Below the pieces are notes generated by a model. The model did not search any database, was not told the origin of the DNA, and worked only from the letters and a program-made list of their open reading frames with translations. DNA of 64,000 bases from positions 11,113,323 through 11,177,322 of the forward strand of contig NC_058162.1 of NCBI RefSeq assembly GCF_020080835.1, in the 5' to 3' direction. Shown one piece after another: positions 1 through 11,394 of the stretch. The position numbers and the translations under genes were made by a program. The first letter of the stretch is position 1; every line of letters begins with the position of its first letter. The DNA is from Cotesia glomerata (taxonomy: Eukaryota > Arthropoda > Insecta > Hymenoptera > Braconidae).

Positions 1-665
1 AAAAATTACCTTTTCAAACAGTAAAATCGTGATTTTACTATTCACTTGATAATATTTACCATTTAAACGTTGAAATTTACTCTTTACATGGAAGAAAATA
101 CTATTTCAAACAGTAATATTCACTATGTAAATGTCTAAAATGTTAAAGTATAATAATCAAGAATTCAGACTTTGATATTTATCATTTCGTACCTAAAAAA
201 TGATTTTATGATATGTAAAAAGTATAAAATAAAGTTAGTAAATTTCTAATACAAGCAACGTCAATATTTACAAAGTAAAATGGTAAATATTGACTTGCTT
301 GGACTGGTAAAATGTATATTTTAAAAATATAATTTTTACTGTTTTAAATGTTAAATTCTCCCAGAGTGAAACCCCCTTTTCTTTTATCTGAGTTCCCCTT
401 CTCCTCATAATATGGACTATATATTGAAATGGCAATTTTTACTGTTTGAAACTGTAATTTTTTAAGATGAAAGAGTCGTTATTTACTATAGTGACAGCTA
501 CTAATCACTTATTTTGGATATTAAATTATAAATTGTGGCTTTTATACTTTCTACATTAAGTTCTGTAATATTTATATTTTTGGCACCCCAATGTCCTCTT
601 TACTGTTTGAAACTATAAAAATTAACCGGAATCCGAGTGAATACTACAGTTTACTTTTTTCCGTG
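1..665. mobile_element. Right part of a word-array element (word AAACAGTAAAAATTT)
   Basis: The stretch is filled with degenerate, often inverted copies of a word like AAACAGTAAAAATTT (near 15-30, 110-120, 325-355, 435-465, 600-620). It ends in TTTACTTTTTTCCGTG at 665, which is the inverted form of the CACGGAAAAA start shared by other elements in the window. The left end lies outside the window, so the target duplication cannot be tested. No coding sequence is visible. Confidence 0.55.
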
Positions 666-777
666 CAGAATATATCTTTACTAAAATTTCTCATAAAATA
701 AAAATATATCTTTATGAAAATTTCTCATAAAACAAATATATATCTAATTTTGAATCTTGGGATACAACAAGAACGAA

Positions 778-962
778 CGTAATCATGTAGCGTCCTTTTA
801 ACAAGATTTGAATATGTATTTACTCGAAAATATGCCAACACAGATGCACGTAATCATGTAGCGCTCTTTTATCAATGTTAGAATGTGTATTTATTCAAAA
901 ATATGCCAACACACACGCACGTAATCATGTAGCGCCCTTTTAACAAGATTTCAATCTGTATT
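778..962. repeat. Tandem repeat, 71-bp period, about 2.6 copies
   Basis: The phrase CGTAATCATGTAGCG recurs at 778, 849 and 920, exactly 71 bases apart. It is followed each time by a similar block containing TTTTAACAAGATTT and ATATGCCAACACA. No ORF runs through it. Confidence 0.85.
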
Positions 963-1094
963 GAAAATCACGTTTCAAATTTGGAATTTACAATGTCATA
1001 ATGCTGTAGAAAGGGAATGATGAGTCAAAATGCATCAAACGAATGAGTGGGAAATGATGAGCTCATGATGCAGTTTATATTCATAGAAGAAATA

Positions 1095-1400
1095 ATAAAT
1101 AGGGGTCTTGTTTATGTATCGTAATAATTTATTCCGTTTCAAATGGGGGGCTTCGCCCCGGACCCCTCTGAGGCTTCGCCACGAACCTCGATTACTTTCT
1201 TTAAAAGGGGATCTTGTTTATGTATCGTTATAATTTATTTCTTTTCAAATGGGGGGCTTCGCCCTCCAACCCCCCACCGGGGCTCCGCCTCAGACCCCTC
1301 TGAGGCTTCGCCACTAACCTCGATTACTTTTTGTGAGTGGGGGGCTTCGCCCCCCAACCCCACCGGAGCTTCGCCCCGGACCCCGCTGTTAATTTTTGCA
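1095..1400. repeat. GC-rich tandem repeat with GGGGCTTCGCCCC palindromes
   Basis: Two and a half units of about 106 bp, each starting CTTGTTTATGTATCGT (1107, 1213) and running into GGGGGGCTTCGCCCC and GAGGCTTCGCCAC. The palindromic GGGGCTTCGCCCC core stands out against the A+T-rich surroundings. A related block lies at 5805-5900, on the other side of the inserted LINE, so the LINE appears to have landed inside this repeat. The 86-codon ORF here is a by-product of the repeat. Confidence 0.75.
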
Positions 1401-1494
1401 TAAGAAATTTTTATCAGATTAATTCAATACCAAGATGGCGGGCCGGCATGACGCTGGTGAAATTACGTGCAAGGTTTTCAAGTGCCACTGAAAC

Positions 1495-2754
1495 ATGAAA
1501 GTTCCTAAAATAGTTATGTGCTTAATTTGTGAGAGTGTTTTTCACGAAGGTGACTTTAATAAATATCAAAAGGGTCAATACATCAGTGAGATGTTAGTTA
1601 TTTGTCCTCAACATCATACGGACAACCTAACCTCTAAATCTGACTTTGATCTGAATACTCTTGATGAAAACGCGCGTAAAATAATTACCCAGCTTAAACT
1701 TTTCTACAAAGAAGAGCTGAGAAATGATCTAACTAATAACTTATCTTTAAATGCTTCAAAAAATACTTCAGAGCTGTCTGAAGCTCAAGAACTTGATGAA
1801 CTAAATGCGTTGAAAATGGAAAATGAATTACTGAAACAACTTAACACTGAGCTAAAAGAAAGAAACAAATTGTTGGACAGACTTGTGAATACCTCTAGTA
1901 TCGGAGTAAATAAGCATACGTCGTATGCCGTTGCTACAAAAGGTATCAATAAAACTGACAAAGTCCCAAATATTTATGTTAAATCTAAGAGCAATGATAA
2001 TCGTGAGACTCTTAGCAAAGTTAAAAAGAAACTAATTTGTGACTTATCTGTGCCTATTAACAATGTGAGAGAAAATAAAGATGGTTGTGTGTCAATAAAA
2101 TGCAAGAACAGTGAGGATGTTTGTAGAGCTAAGTTTGTGCTTAGTGAAAAACTCGGCCCTGATTATAGTGTTGATCTTGAGCATCTGAAAATGCCTAAAA
2201 TAAAAGTGATTAATGTTGAGTCTGATTTTGGAATGGAAGAGCTTTGTGAAGATATTTATAACAGAAACTTTCTTGACCTTGATGGTGCGTTTAATATAAT
2301 TGCAGACTACAATAATAGGGTAAACAAACGTACTTTAATTCTTGAATTAACTGCCGAGTCTTACTTACAGGTTAAAAATAATGGTTTGAGGTTATTTATT
2401 GGTCATCAAAGCTGTCGTGTCTTTGATCATTTTAACTTAAACCTATGTTTCAAATGTGGTAGAATGAACCACAGTCGTAAAAAGTGTAGCAATGAAACTA
2501 AATGTCTAAACTGTGCAGATGATCATCCCACCAAAACCTGCACATCACAAGTCAAAAAATGTCTTAATTGTATCTACTATAATGAGAAGTTTCATAAAAG
2601 TAGATCAACTGACCACTGCGCAACTGACACCTGCTGCGAGTATTTGACTTTTAAGTTGAATCAGATAATTACTACTACTGACTACCCTGCTAAACCTATA
2701 ATACCGAAGTCACTTGGTAATATAGGTAATAAAACAACGATCACCAATCAATAA
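1495..2754 (+). CDS. LINE ORF1 protein with zinc knuckles
   Basis: A 419-residue ORF1 (gag-like) protein that would bind the element's RNA and act as a chaperone in retrotransposition particles. Residues about 9-42 carry a Cys/His cluster (CLICES...CPQHH) resembling a small zinc-binding N-terminal module. Residues about 90-130 are charged and leucine-rich with heptad spacing, a probable coiled coil (LDELNALKMENELLKQL). The C-terminal third has CCHC knuckles from residue 318 (CFKCGRMNHSRKKC), then CLNCADDHPTKTC and a longer Cys-rich stretch. The middle (about 165-310) probably folds as an RNA-binding domain, by analogy with other LINE ORF1 proteins; this is inference. No internal stop or frameshift is seen. 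ORF2 starts 20 nt after its stop. Confidence 0.85.
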   Translation: MKVPKIVMCLICESVFHEGDFNKYQKGQYISEMLVICPQHHTDNLTSKSDFDLNTLDENARKIITQLKLFYKEELRNDLTNNLSLNASKNTSELSEAQELDELNALKMENELLKQLNTELKERNKLLDRLVNTSSIGVNKHTSYAVATKGINKTDKVPNIYVKSKSNDNRETLSKVKKKLICDLSVPINNVRENKDGCVSIKCKNSEDVCRAKFVLSEKLGPDYSVDLEHLKMPKIKVINVESDFGMEELCEDIYNRNFLDLDGAFNIIADYNNRVNKRTLILELTAESYLQVKNNGLRLFIGHQSCRVFDHFNLNLCFKCGRMNHSRKKCSNETKCLNCADDHPTKTCTSQVKKCLNCIYYNEKFHKSRSTDHCATDTCCEYLTFKLNQIITTTDYPAKPIIPKSLGNIGNKTTITNQ

Positions 2755-2774
2755 GTATTCTATCTGTTTTATCG

Positions 2775-5603
2775 ATGGCTGAAATGGATCTACAAATTGA
2801 AGAAAATTACAGTGAACTTGAAAGTTTAAATTTTGCGTTGTGTAAAGATAGTCTCCTGATATTACATCTTAATGTCAGGGGTCTCAATACTAACTTTGAA
2901 AACTTAGAACTATTTATAGAAAAATTATCTGTTAAACCGGACATCATAGTTTGCTCTGAAACCTGGACACTGCCCTGTTTCTCATTCTTCAAGATTAGTG
3001 ATTATGATTGTTGCTACAATCATAGTATGATTAACAAAGCTGATGGTGTTTTAATGTATATTAAAAAGACATTAAACTCGAGTTTCGTGATTGAAGAAGT
3101 GGGTAATTTAAAAATAGTCTCCACTATTTTCAAACGTGACAATAATGTTAAATTTAAAGTCTCAGGTGTATATAGATGTCATGATGTTAATAAAGAAGTC
3201 TTTATTAACTCAATTTCTGATTACCTTAAGTCTACTTCTCATGAAAAAAATCATGCAATTGTTGGTGATTTTAACATCAATGTGCGTAACTTAGATAATT
3301 CAACTAATGACTTTTTATCAAATTTCCTGGATTCTGGTTACATTCCATACTTTAATGGAGTAACCAGACCTAATGCTCATGGTGGGTCATGCATTGATAA
3401 TTGTTTCATTAAATCAAATAACAACAAAATTAAATCTTTTACATATAATAATATTTTCACTGACCACTATCCCATCTTTGTTAGCATTGGTCTTAGACCT
3501 AGTGCTAAATCAACACAAGATATTACTATTCTGGATTACAATAATATCAGTGAACTCAGTAAGAACTTTGATTGGTCTTCGTTTATGTATATTTTAGATC
3601 CTGATGAGTTTTTTGATACTCTCATAGTGACAATTAAATCGTTTATTAAAGACTCTAGTGTTGTTGTTAAAAAATCTAGTCGTGATAATAAACCAAGAAG
3701 TAATTGGATTACCAAGGGAATTATTAAATCTTGCAAAACCAAAGAATCTCTATATAACATATGGAAATTAGATAGAAATAATATTACTCTAAAACTAGAA
3801 TATAATAATTATTGTAAAACTCTAAACAAAGTGATTAAATCAGCCAAAGCTAAATATGAAAGAGAAAGGGTTAATAAGTACATAAATAGTAGTAGAAAAA
3901 TGTGTCAATTTGTGAATAATAAGTTAGGTAAAAATGCTAAGTCTTCTAATAATATTGACTATCTAGTTAGTGATAACATAATTATAAATGATAGTAAGAA
4001 TATTGCTAATAATTTTGTAGATTTTTTTAGCAATATTGGAGTGGATCTAGCAAAAAAAATTAATACTGAACCTATAGATATAGAAAAATTTGTTAAACTT
4101 AACTGCGATAGCCTCTTTCTTGTACCTATTGACTCGAATGAAATTAGAAAAATTATCTTGAACATGAAAGACAAAGCAGGGGGTGTGGATGACATCGGTA
4201 GTAGAGTTTTAAAGTCAATAGTCAATGAAATTTGTTGTCCACTTGAATTTATATTTAATGAATGCATTAGCAAGGCCACTTGGCCGTCTGCACTAAAAAA
4301 AGCTGATATTATCCCTATCTTTAAATCTGGGAGTAAACATTTAACTACGAATTATAGACCAATATCGCTTATCTCCAATCTTGCTAAAATATTTGAAAAA
4401 TTAATTTACACCAGGCTGTATAACTTTTGCTCTGAATATAATTTAATATCCGATAATCAATTTGGTTTTACGAAGAACAAGGGCTCAAATGATGCTCTGG
4501 CTTTTACATCTAATTTTATCTATAATAATATTGATTCCAACAGACCTATGGTACTAGCCTTCTTAGATCTTGCAAAAGCATTTGACACTGTCAACCACAA
4601 GCTGCTTCTAGATAAACTGTGGAGAAAAGGTATAAGAGGCCTACCTCATCAACTACTTAAAAATTACCTTACTGACAGACAACAATGTGTAAAGGTTGAT
4701 AAATATACTAGTGAATATAAAGTTGTCAGGGTTGGTGTACCGCAAGGCACCATTCTTGGCCCTTTACTATTCATACCGTATATTGATGATATTTTTAATG
4801 TAATTCCAAGTAATAATATTGTTTCTTATGCGGATGACACAGCTATATTATGTAGTGGTAATAGCTGGGATGATACTAATTTACTCTTAACTGAATGGTT
4901 GCATAAAATAGATTGTTGGCTTAAGGGTAATCAACTTTCCCTGAATATAGATAAGACAAATTATATTACTTTTGGTAGTTACATTGATAGTGTTCCTTAC
5001 AAATACAAACTATTTATAAGCAATAAAGAGATTAATAGAGTAGATAGCTGTAAATATCTTGGAATAATCTTTGATAAGAACATGAAATGGAACATTCATA
5101 CTAATGAACTGGCAAAAAAAATTAAATTTTTCTTGTATTTGTACTATAAGTTGAAACATTGTATACAACCTATTGTATTGAAAACAATATATTATGGGTT
5201 GTTTGATAGCTTAATTAATTATGGAATAATTGCTTGGGGTGGAGCATATGAAAACTCCGTTAAATATCTTGTTAATGTACAAAATAAATTAATAGACATA
5301 ATATTCATTAATAATCAACTAACTGCCCCGCTAAAACTCAAAGAAAATTTTGTTGTCAGTGCTTTAACCAATTATTTTGAACTTTGTAAAAATCAGTATG
5401 TTGAAAGACCTTTAAATACTCGAACTAAACAACTCCCTCTCCCGAAAATAAATAAGAAATTAAGTACTAAGAATGCCTGTTATGTAGCAATAAAATATTT
5501 CAATTTTCTACCTAATGATATGAAGCTGTTAAGTGTTTCTAAAAAAATCTTGCGTAAAAAGTTAGGGATATGGATAAAATCCAGTCCTACTGTAGTAATT
5601 TAG
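2775..5603 (+). CDS. LINE ORF2: AP endonuclease - reverse transcriptase
   Basis: A 942-residue intact pol protein that would nick target DNA and reverse transcribe the element RNA at the nick. The N-terminal exonuclease-endonuclease-phosphatase domain shows LHLNVRGL (about 29), SETW (about 61), VGDFNINV (about 163) and TDHYPIF (about 230). The reverse transcriptase shows NYRPISLISN (about 525), FLDLAKAFDTVNH (about 598), GVPQGTILGPLLF (about 655) and the catalytic SYADD, whose YADD begins at residue 685. It ends without a recognisable RNase H domain. The start chosen is the first ATG after the ORF1 stop and keeps the whole endonuclease domain. No lesion is visible, which is unusual in this window, where the other reverse transcriptases are broken or truncated. 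Confidence 0.9.
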   Translation: MAEMDLQIEENYSELESLNFALCKDSLLILHLNVRGLNTNFENLELFIEKLSVKPDIIVCSETWTLPCFSFFKISDYDCCYNHSMINKADGVLMYIKKTLNSSFVIEEVGNLKIVSTIFKRDNNVKFKVSGVYRCHDVNKEVFINSISDYLKSTSHEKNHAIVGDFNINVRNLDNSTNDFLSNFLDSGYIPYFNGVTRPNAHGGSCIDNCFIKSNNNKIKSFTYNNIFTDHYPIFVSIGLRPSAKSTQDITILDYNNISELSKNFDWSSFMYILDPDEFFDTLIVTIKSFIKDSSVVVKKSSRDNKPRSNWITKGIIKSCKTKESLYNIWKLDRNNITLKLEYNNYCKTLNKVIKSAKAKYERERVNKYINSSRKMCQFVNNKLGKNAKSSNNIDYLVSDNIIINDSKNIANNFVDFFSNIGVDLAKKINTEPIDIEKFVKLNCDSLFLVPIDSNEIRKIILNMKDKAGGVDDIGSRVLKSIVNEICCPLEFIFNECISKATWPSALKKADIIPIFKSGSKHLTTNYRPISLISNLAKIFEKLIYTRLYNFCSEYNLISDNQFGFTKNKGSNDALAFTSNFIYNNIDSNRPMVLAFLDLAKAFDTVNHKLLLDKLWRKGIRGLPHQLLKNYLTDRQQCVKVDKYTSEYKVVRVGVPQGTILGPLLFIPYIDDIFNVIPSNNIVSYADDTAILCSGNSWDDTNLLLTEWLHKIDCWLKGNQLSLNIDKTNYITFGSYIDSVPYKYKLFISNKEINRVDSCKYLGIIFDKNMKWNIHTNELAKKIKFFLYLYYKLKHCIQPIVLKTIYYGLFDSLINYGIIAWGGAYENSVKYLVNVQNKLIDIIFINNQLTAPLKLKENFVVSALTNYFELCKNQYVERPLNTRTKQLPLPKINKKLSTKNACYVAIKYFNFLPNDMKLLSVSKKILRKKLGIWIKSSPTVVI

Positions 5604-5783
5604 ATTTTAAGTTACTATGCATGTGTTTAATACTTGATACTTTGTACAATAGAACATGCCTTCTATAACTTTATGTAAAACATTGTATAACTTTTTGTAT
5701 TCCTTCTGGTCTCTATGCACAGGTGTAACCCACCTCTATAGAACTATTGTCAGAAGTAAAATAAATAAATAAATAAATAAATA

Positions 5784-7400
5784 AAATTATTGTAGGATTA
5801 ATTTTGGTTTCGCCCCCCCCCCCCCAACCCCCATCGGGACTTCACCCCGGACCTTGCTGTTAATTTTTGCATGAAAAATTTTTGTCGGATCAATTATGGT
5901 AGGATTAATTTTAGCAAAAATTAATTATGATGTTGATAAATTTTTAACTAATAATTTATTACTGAGAAATTATGACCTAAGAAATTTTGTTTTGATAAAT
6001 AAGAGACCGTTACCTGATAAAACATAACTTTATTTTTTCATTGCCACATTTACTCTTATATAAGATATAAATGTTATTATTGTAGTGACTTACTTAGTCT
6101 AGTTAATCGCTGAAAAAGAGAAACGATTGTAAATAAAATGTAAAAATAAAATTGAAGCTGAAAGTTTCAAGTTGTTGGATTGTTATTAGCTTTCGGTTTG
6201 GGAAAGAATAGCAATTTACATCATAAGGCCGCAAAGGGGCGATTTTTCTGACAACATCGATGTTGCGATATGAGCCTAAGGTTTGTGGCGCGAATTTGCG
6301 AAAACGGGTATAACTTTGACGTCCGAGGTGAAGCTGAGACGTTTAAATTGGATATATTATAAATATATATTATAAGAATAATATATAATAATAATATATA
6401 ATATAATATATAGTAATATATTATAAAAATATCATTTTGTTTTCAATGTGTTTTGAAAAAGAACTTAACAATTGCAGATAATTAAAAATTCTGCACCTTT
6501 ATAATTTATATTCAATTATAACTGCTCTATAGAGAGAGTGATATATAAAATTTATATATTATATAATATATGTGTCATTCCACCAAATAAGAACATTTTT
6601 ACGGAGCGACCCTCGCGTATTATGTTTAAAATTTATGGAGGTGTTCTCTATAATAAGAAATAAATTCCCTGCAAGTTTCAGCCCTTAATATGCAGCAGTT
6701 TTAGAGTTATGATTTATTGAAATTTTGAAAAAAAAATTTTTTTTAACTTTTTTATTAATTTTTCTGATGAGGAAAACTTTTTTATTAAAATCCACGAAAA
6801 ATCTTATCTTGTGGAAAAAAATTCTCAGCTTTTGAATGAAAATATCCATTTTATCATAAACACATCAGAAAACCCTTTAAAATCCAATTAAAGTGGAAAA
6901 ATTGATTTTTCTTGGTGTGCGATACAAGGTACATCCAATTTGACTTTTTTTTCTGAAAGATCAGAGTTTTTTACACAAAATATATGGTATTCACGATGTG
7001 CATATTTTTTGGTCAATCACAATTAAATTAAACGTTATATCCGCTAAGTGTTATACGATTATTCGGGATAGTAAAATAATTTTCTGTTAAATATTTAAAA
7101 TTTCAAACTGCTCGTTAAAAAATTGAGTTTATACGATGCAGATGGCACTCACAACTACGATTCCATTTTCTTATTTAGGATGTAATTTTCCAAAATTTGC
7201 GAGAAATACTGATTGGATTATGGAAACTCAACCAATTTATGAAAATTTATTGAATACATTGGCTTGTAATAATCCAACGGAACTGTGCGTTTACCAAACG
7301 GCGTTCCGAAGAGTTCCCTCAAACTCAGATTTCCTGAGAATTTGAACCGATTCGGACCAATATATTTCGAGAAATTTCAAAAAAAACTAAGGAAAAACAA
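5784..7400. other. Intergenic; GC-rich repeat remnant and AT-rich low complexity
   Basis: 5805-5900 repeats the GC-rich motif seen left of the LINE (TTCGCCCC..., then CTTGCTGTTAATTTTTGCAT). 6355-6450 is TA-rich simple sequence. 6570-7130 (from CATTCCACCAAATAAG) resembles a diverged repeat that has a cousin near 56220-56300 (the phrase AGTTT.AGGCCCTTAATAT is shared). No gene is supported; the 69-codon ORF at 7136 has no recognisable features. Confidence 0.5.
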
Positions 7401-7570
7401 TTTTTTAACTTCTCGCGAGAAGTTTTTTAACTTCTCGCGATTCTAAAATCGAGAAGTTATTGGTTTTACCCCATTTTGCAAAAATCGAGTTTTTATCAGA
7501 TCTCGACGTTTGAAGGTTATAGGAAGCTTCCCTGACTACTCCCGCGAGGTTGTCACTATGTCTGTCTGTA

Positions 7571-7603
<33 letters not shown>

Positions 7604-8345
7604 CTTAGGGGGGGGAATCCCTTTTACGGATTCCAAGCATAGCTGTTCGGCCTGGATATGTGGCGACTCGACGCAGCGTCATACTAAAACTCGACGCTAA
7701 CGCCCCTACCCACTAAACCCTAAACCCCTTTTCTTCTTTCCTCTAATCCCTCATGGAAACCGCCGTCAGGCATTACTTCGTGAGGGGAGGATCTAGCTAC
7801 TGCTATTTCTTCCGGTGGCTAAGGTGTTATTTTTCCTTCCTTCTAGTTTCTGTCATTTGCCCTTTTTCTTTCAATGGAACGCAGCTTTAATAGATTCAAC
7901 GATAACTCACGAACGAGTCAACCGATTTTGACCGGCTTCAATATAACTATAAGAACTTAAAAAACCACGTTGATCTTCTTCAAGAACATCAAAATCGGTT
8001 GATTCGTTCGTTAGATATCGTTGTCGAAAAAAATTGAAAAAAATGTTTTTTTCAGAATTTCTATGAAATTTTGAGTCTGACTAGTTCGCGCTATAAGATT
8101 CTTTAAAGAGCTCAAAAAACTGCGTTGAATGCTGTAAGCCACGAGCAAATCGGCTGATTCATTCAAAAGTTATTGCGGTTTGAAAATTCAAAAAATAGTG
8201 TTTTATTAAACTTCTATCAGACTTTTGAGCTCAGAGAGCTCAAAATAACACATAAATTATATTTTTGAGCTTGAAGAGCTCAAAAACGTCATAAGTCCAA
8301 TTTTAAGCACCTAGATGTGGAATTAGCGGGAAGTTACAGGGATGG
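7401..8345. mobile_element. TTAACTTCCCGC-type repeat, copy 1, with internal (TG)n
   Basis: Ends with AACTTCTCGCG (about 7407) on the left and TTAGCGGGAAGTTA (about 8323-8336) on the right, inverted relative to each other. Part A (7401-7572, with ATCAGATCTCGACGTTTGAAGG and GGAAGCTTCCCTGAC) matches 39491-39651 inverted and 56985-57145 direct. Part B (7886-8345, with CGAACGAGTCAACCGATTTTG and TTTTGAGCTC words) matches 36645-37640 inverted. Between them are (TG)6 at 7573-7584 and an inserted LINE fragment. Probably a non-autonomous DNA transposon; the transposase class is unknown. Confidence 0.6.
7585..7885 (-). pseudogene. 3' end fragment of R1-clade LINE
   Basis: On the - strand this is the last few codons and the 3' UTR of the same R1-clade family as 57170-60865: shared phrases are CGACTCGACGCAGCGTC, CCCACTAAACCCTAAA and CGTGAGGGGAGGATCTAG. 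Its poly(A) (T-run 7585-7602) abuts a (TG)6 tract on its 3' side. Homology stops at ATGGAACGCAG (about 7885), so it is a severely 5'-truncated insertion. Confidence 0.8.
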
Positions 8346-8744
8346 CCTTCAGGGTCTACTGTTTTCCTAATTTTTTTGTAAGACTTTCATAAATTATGAA
8401 GGGTTTGATTAAATTAGTTTTCGTTAAAATTTTAGTTTGCATTAAACTCTTGACAAGTAATATAATTGAAAAGCTGTCAACCAAGATTTAACTGTAACTC
8501 ATTGATGTTCTCGTACCGACAACATTTAGCTCATTTATAAGATATCTTTATTAGATCTATTTGTATGGAGAGTTCACTATTATGCATGATAAAGTAAACT
8601 TTATGGAGTATAGAATCACAAAGCTAGGGTTTTCGGCTGTTTGCCAACTCTAATATTGATAGTTTTTTTCTGTATTCAAGATTAAATAAAATTTTTTCGG
8701 CATTTATTGATTCCTACAAATACATCCGACTCTGCAGAATATTA
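8346..8744. other. No gene seen
   Basis: A+T-rich sequence with stops in all frames. I see no repeat structure or exon here. Confidence 0.4.
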
Positions 8745-9043
8745 CACTGAAAAAAATTTTCTTTAAAAATTACCGTTAAATTCACTGTAATCGTGGGACA
8801 TAATGCGGCCTTTTTATTTATTACTATTTTTGGAATAAAAATTACAAAAAAATTCATTTATTTTGTGTTATAGACTTCATAAAATTTACCGAAAACCTAA
8901 TAAAATTTACAGTAGACTACGGTAAAATTTTTTGAAAGAAAGTTAAAAATTATCTCACTAACCGACAAATGATTAGGTCGTACCATTCGTCCCACAATTA
9001 CCGTGAATTTAACGGTAATTTCTAAAGAAAATTTCTTTCAGTG
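8745..9043. mobile_element. Small TIR element, CACTGAAAAAAATTT ends
   Basis: A 299-bp element with inverted ends CACTGAAAAAAATTTTCTTT (8745) and AAAGAAAATTTCTTTCAGTG (to 9043). The word ATTACCGTTAAATTCACGG sits just inside both ends, inverted (8770-8795 and 8998-9020), next to GTGGGACA/TCCCAC. Flanks are TA on the left and GA on the right, so its target duplication is not clean. No coding capacity. Confidence 0.75.
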
Positions 9044-9990
9044 GAAAAAATCATGAAGATATTTTATGTTTTTTTATTTAAAAATTTTTAGTACTCAAAA
9101 TTTTATTTCACTAAGCTTGAAGATTGCCAGATGATGACATGAAGAGAGTTACGTTGCTCATTTACGAGAATACCCATCAAGTGTTCACATGCGTCTCAGT
9201 TCATTGGACTTTTCTATTTAATTTAGCATTAAGAACTTCTGGTTGTCAGATTTGCTATTCCTTGTGCAATGTTCACCTCCGATTCGTACAAAAAACATTG
9301 CGACTGACATGTTATAAATGGCTCAGAATACTTGTTACGCAAATAACTATTACTGGGTAACTTTACGAATTTTTAAAAAGTTTACAATTTTTTTAGTGAG
9401 AAGTTAAGAACCTAATAAGTAATGGACAATAAGTGTTACTAGCAACCCACAGTCACTATGTGACTGCCGAGATTTACGGATTATGAATTAGAAAATATAT
9501 AAAATCGTAAAAAGACATAAATTCTTGTCAAGACCTTTCTGATGATATCAAATTTAACTACAAAAATTGCTTTAAAAATAATAATAATACGCTCGTCACA
9601 AAATTTTCCTTACTCTTTCAATTATTTAAATCATAAATGACTATCGTTGATAAAATATAAAACTCAATTTACGATAAAGATGTACCCGTTACAAAATTTT
9701 TCTCAGTCTTTTGATTATATAAAACAATTTTTTACCTATCGCCACATTCAAATGTACAAAACAAAATAAATAAATAAACAAATTACGGTCATCGTGAAAT
9801 TCGAATCTATTCAGAGCTACTCCTTAACCTTAACGTAATTAATAAACTATCACTCAAAAACAAACGAACCCTTGAAAAGGCACAACTTCAGGTCAAAACA
9901 TTTCCAACGATACCAAATTTAACCATAAAACCCCACTTTATCATATAAATACACTGACCACAAAATTTTGCTTATTCTCTTAATAATCTA
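9044..9990. other. Intergenic, no gene seen
   Basis: A+T-rich; a 78-codon ORF (9124-9360) has no recognisable domain and no splice or codon support. Nothing else noted. Confidence 0.4.
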
Positions 9991-10794
9991 GATGGGTCAT
10001 TCCATGTCAAATCTACCAATAGTTGGAATCGACCCCTTTCGATTTGGATAAATTTTGGTCAGAAGTTTTCTTTTATCATAAAATGAAGTTCTGCCAAAGA
10101 AAAAAAAATAAAAAAAATTTTTTCCAAAAGATATGCAAATTCCAAATTTTGCGATTTTTCCGGTTTTTCAATTTTGTTTTTGCAATATCTCGAATGCTAT
10201 TATAGATACAGGAATGGTCTTTCGCTTGTTTGAAAGGGGACACTTAGGGCTATTGAAAAAAAAATATTTTGGAAAAAAATTCTGAAAAATGCCAAATTTG
10301 TCAAATTTTGAATTTTTGAAAATCGTCAAAAATGAAGAGCGCCACTAAAATTTTGGCTCAATTTTTTTTGTATGATACCTTGTACTGATCTTAAAAGATC
10401 CTGAAATTTTTGGAAAGGTGTTTTTTTTTCAAAAATATGAATTTTTGAATTTCAAAAAAAAATTTTTGAATCTCCAAAAAAAATTTTTTTTTTTTTTTGC
10501 AACTTCTATATAAGGTAAAGTTATGTAGATACATAATATTGTAATTTTGAGTACTTAAAAATCAAATGCACGACGTGAAAATATTAAATAATAAATTAGT
10601 TTTAACTTTTTTTTCTTTTTAGACATAATCTTAAAGTCAGGCTTAACGCATGATATAATTTTTTATTTTTTTAATGCATGATATATTTTGTCCGTTTCTT
10701 CACTTCAATTACAGTTTTTAACCTCAAATAACTCAAACAGATATTAATTTTCTATAAAAATTAGAAATAATTTCATGAGAATATTAATTTTTTT

Positions 10795-11010
10795 GCTCGA
10801 CGGGCAGAAAGCGTTAACTTTCGGCCTACTGCGCTAAACGAAGTTGCCCCTTTCTGCCTTCGTCGAGCAAAAAAATAGTATACACTCCACGGGAAGTAAA
10901 TAAGAAAGCCTCAGATCACATGTTTGTTGACCTCGGCTGCGCCTCGGCCAACAATTACATGTGACCTGAGACATTTCTTACTTTACTTCCCTAGGTGTGT
11001 AATATACTAT
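10795..11010 (+). mobile_element. Two-stem MITE, copy 1
   Basis: Two back-to-back palindromes. Stem A (10795-10868) pairs GCTCGACGGGCAGAAAG with CTTTCTGCCTTCGTCGAGC. Stem B (10876-11010) pairs ATAGTATACACTCC..GGAAGTAA with TTACTTCCC..GGTGTGTAATATACTAT and has a GC-rich loop stem, CCTCGGCTGCGCCTCGGCC. Other copies, in the same orientation, are at 22813-23010 and 47186-47402. Confidence 0.8.
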
Positions 11011-11394
11011 TTTTTCGTTTTTTCGAATACTTATTTACTTACGAATTTCTGCACATTAATAGTTCTCAATCTCTAATTACAAATTATTCCCATGTTAATA
11101 AGACGACAAGTGGCGTCGACAACTTCAAATGAAGTAAAAAAAGGACTATTAACAAATTCTATTATGCGTTAAGGATGACTTATTTTAAGGATGCAAGATT
11201 ATGCCTAAAAAATAAAAAAAAAGTTAAAATTTAATTTATTATTTTGTAACGTTAGTAATTCTATGTTTTCTTAATTACTACGCCTTACTCACTAGTGCTA
11301 ATAGCTCGTCAGATTATCAGGATTCGGGATATGATAGTGAGTAGAGGAATATCGGTTTTATAACACCAGAACCACTTCGTTGTTATTAATGTCT

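Larger units (their letters stand above)
1426..5783 (+). mobile_element. Full-length non-LTR retrotransposon (LINE), CR1/L2/Crack-like
   Basis: A complete two-ORF LINE: short 5' leader from about 1426, ORF1 (nucleic-acid-binding), a 20-nt gap, ORF2 (endonuclease plus reverse transcriptase), a 180-bp 3' UTR, and a tail of TAAA/AAATAA short repeats (5758-5783). A microsatellite tail rather than poly(A) is typical of the CR1/L2/Crack groups. Both ORFs are open from ATG to stop, so this copy looks young. A possible target duplication is GATTAATT, before about 1426 and again near 5797, but the right copy is offset, so I treat it as weak. Clade assignment is from motif style only. Confidence 0.85.

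Noticed and set aside
1143..1403. 86-codon ORF with Pro/Ser/Ala-rich repeats
   Set aside because: Translation of the GC-rich tandem repeat GGGGCTTCGCCCC.
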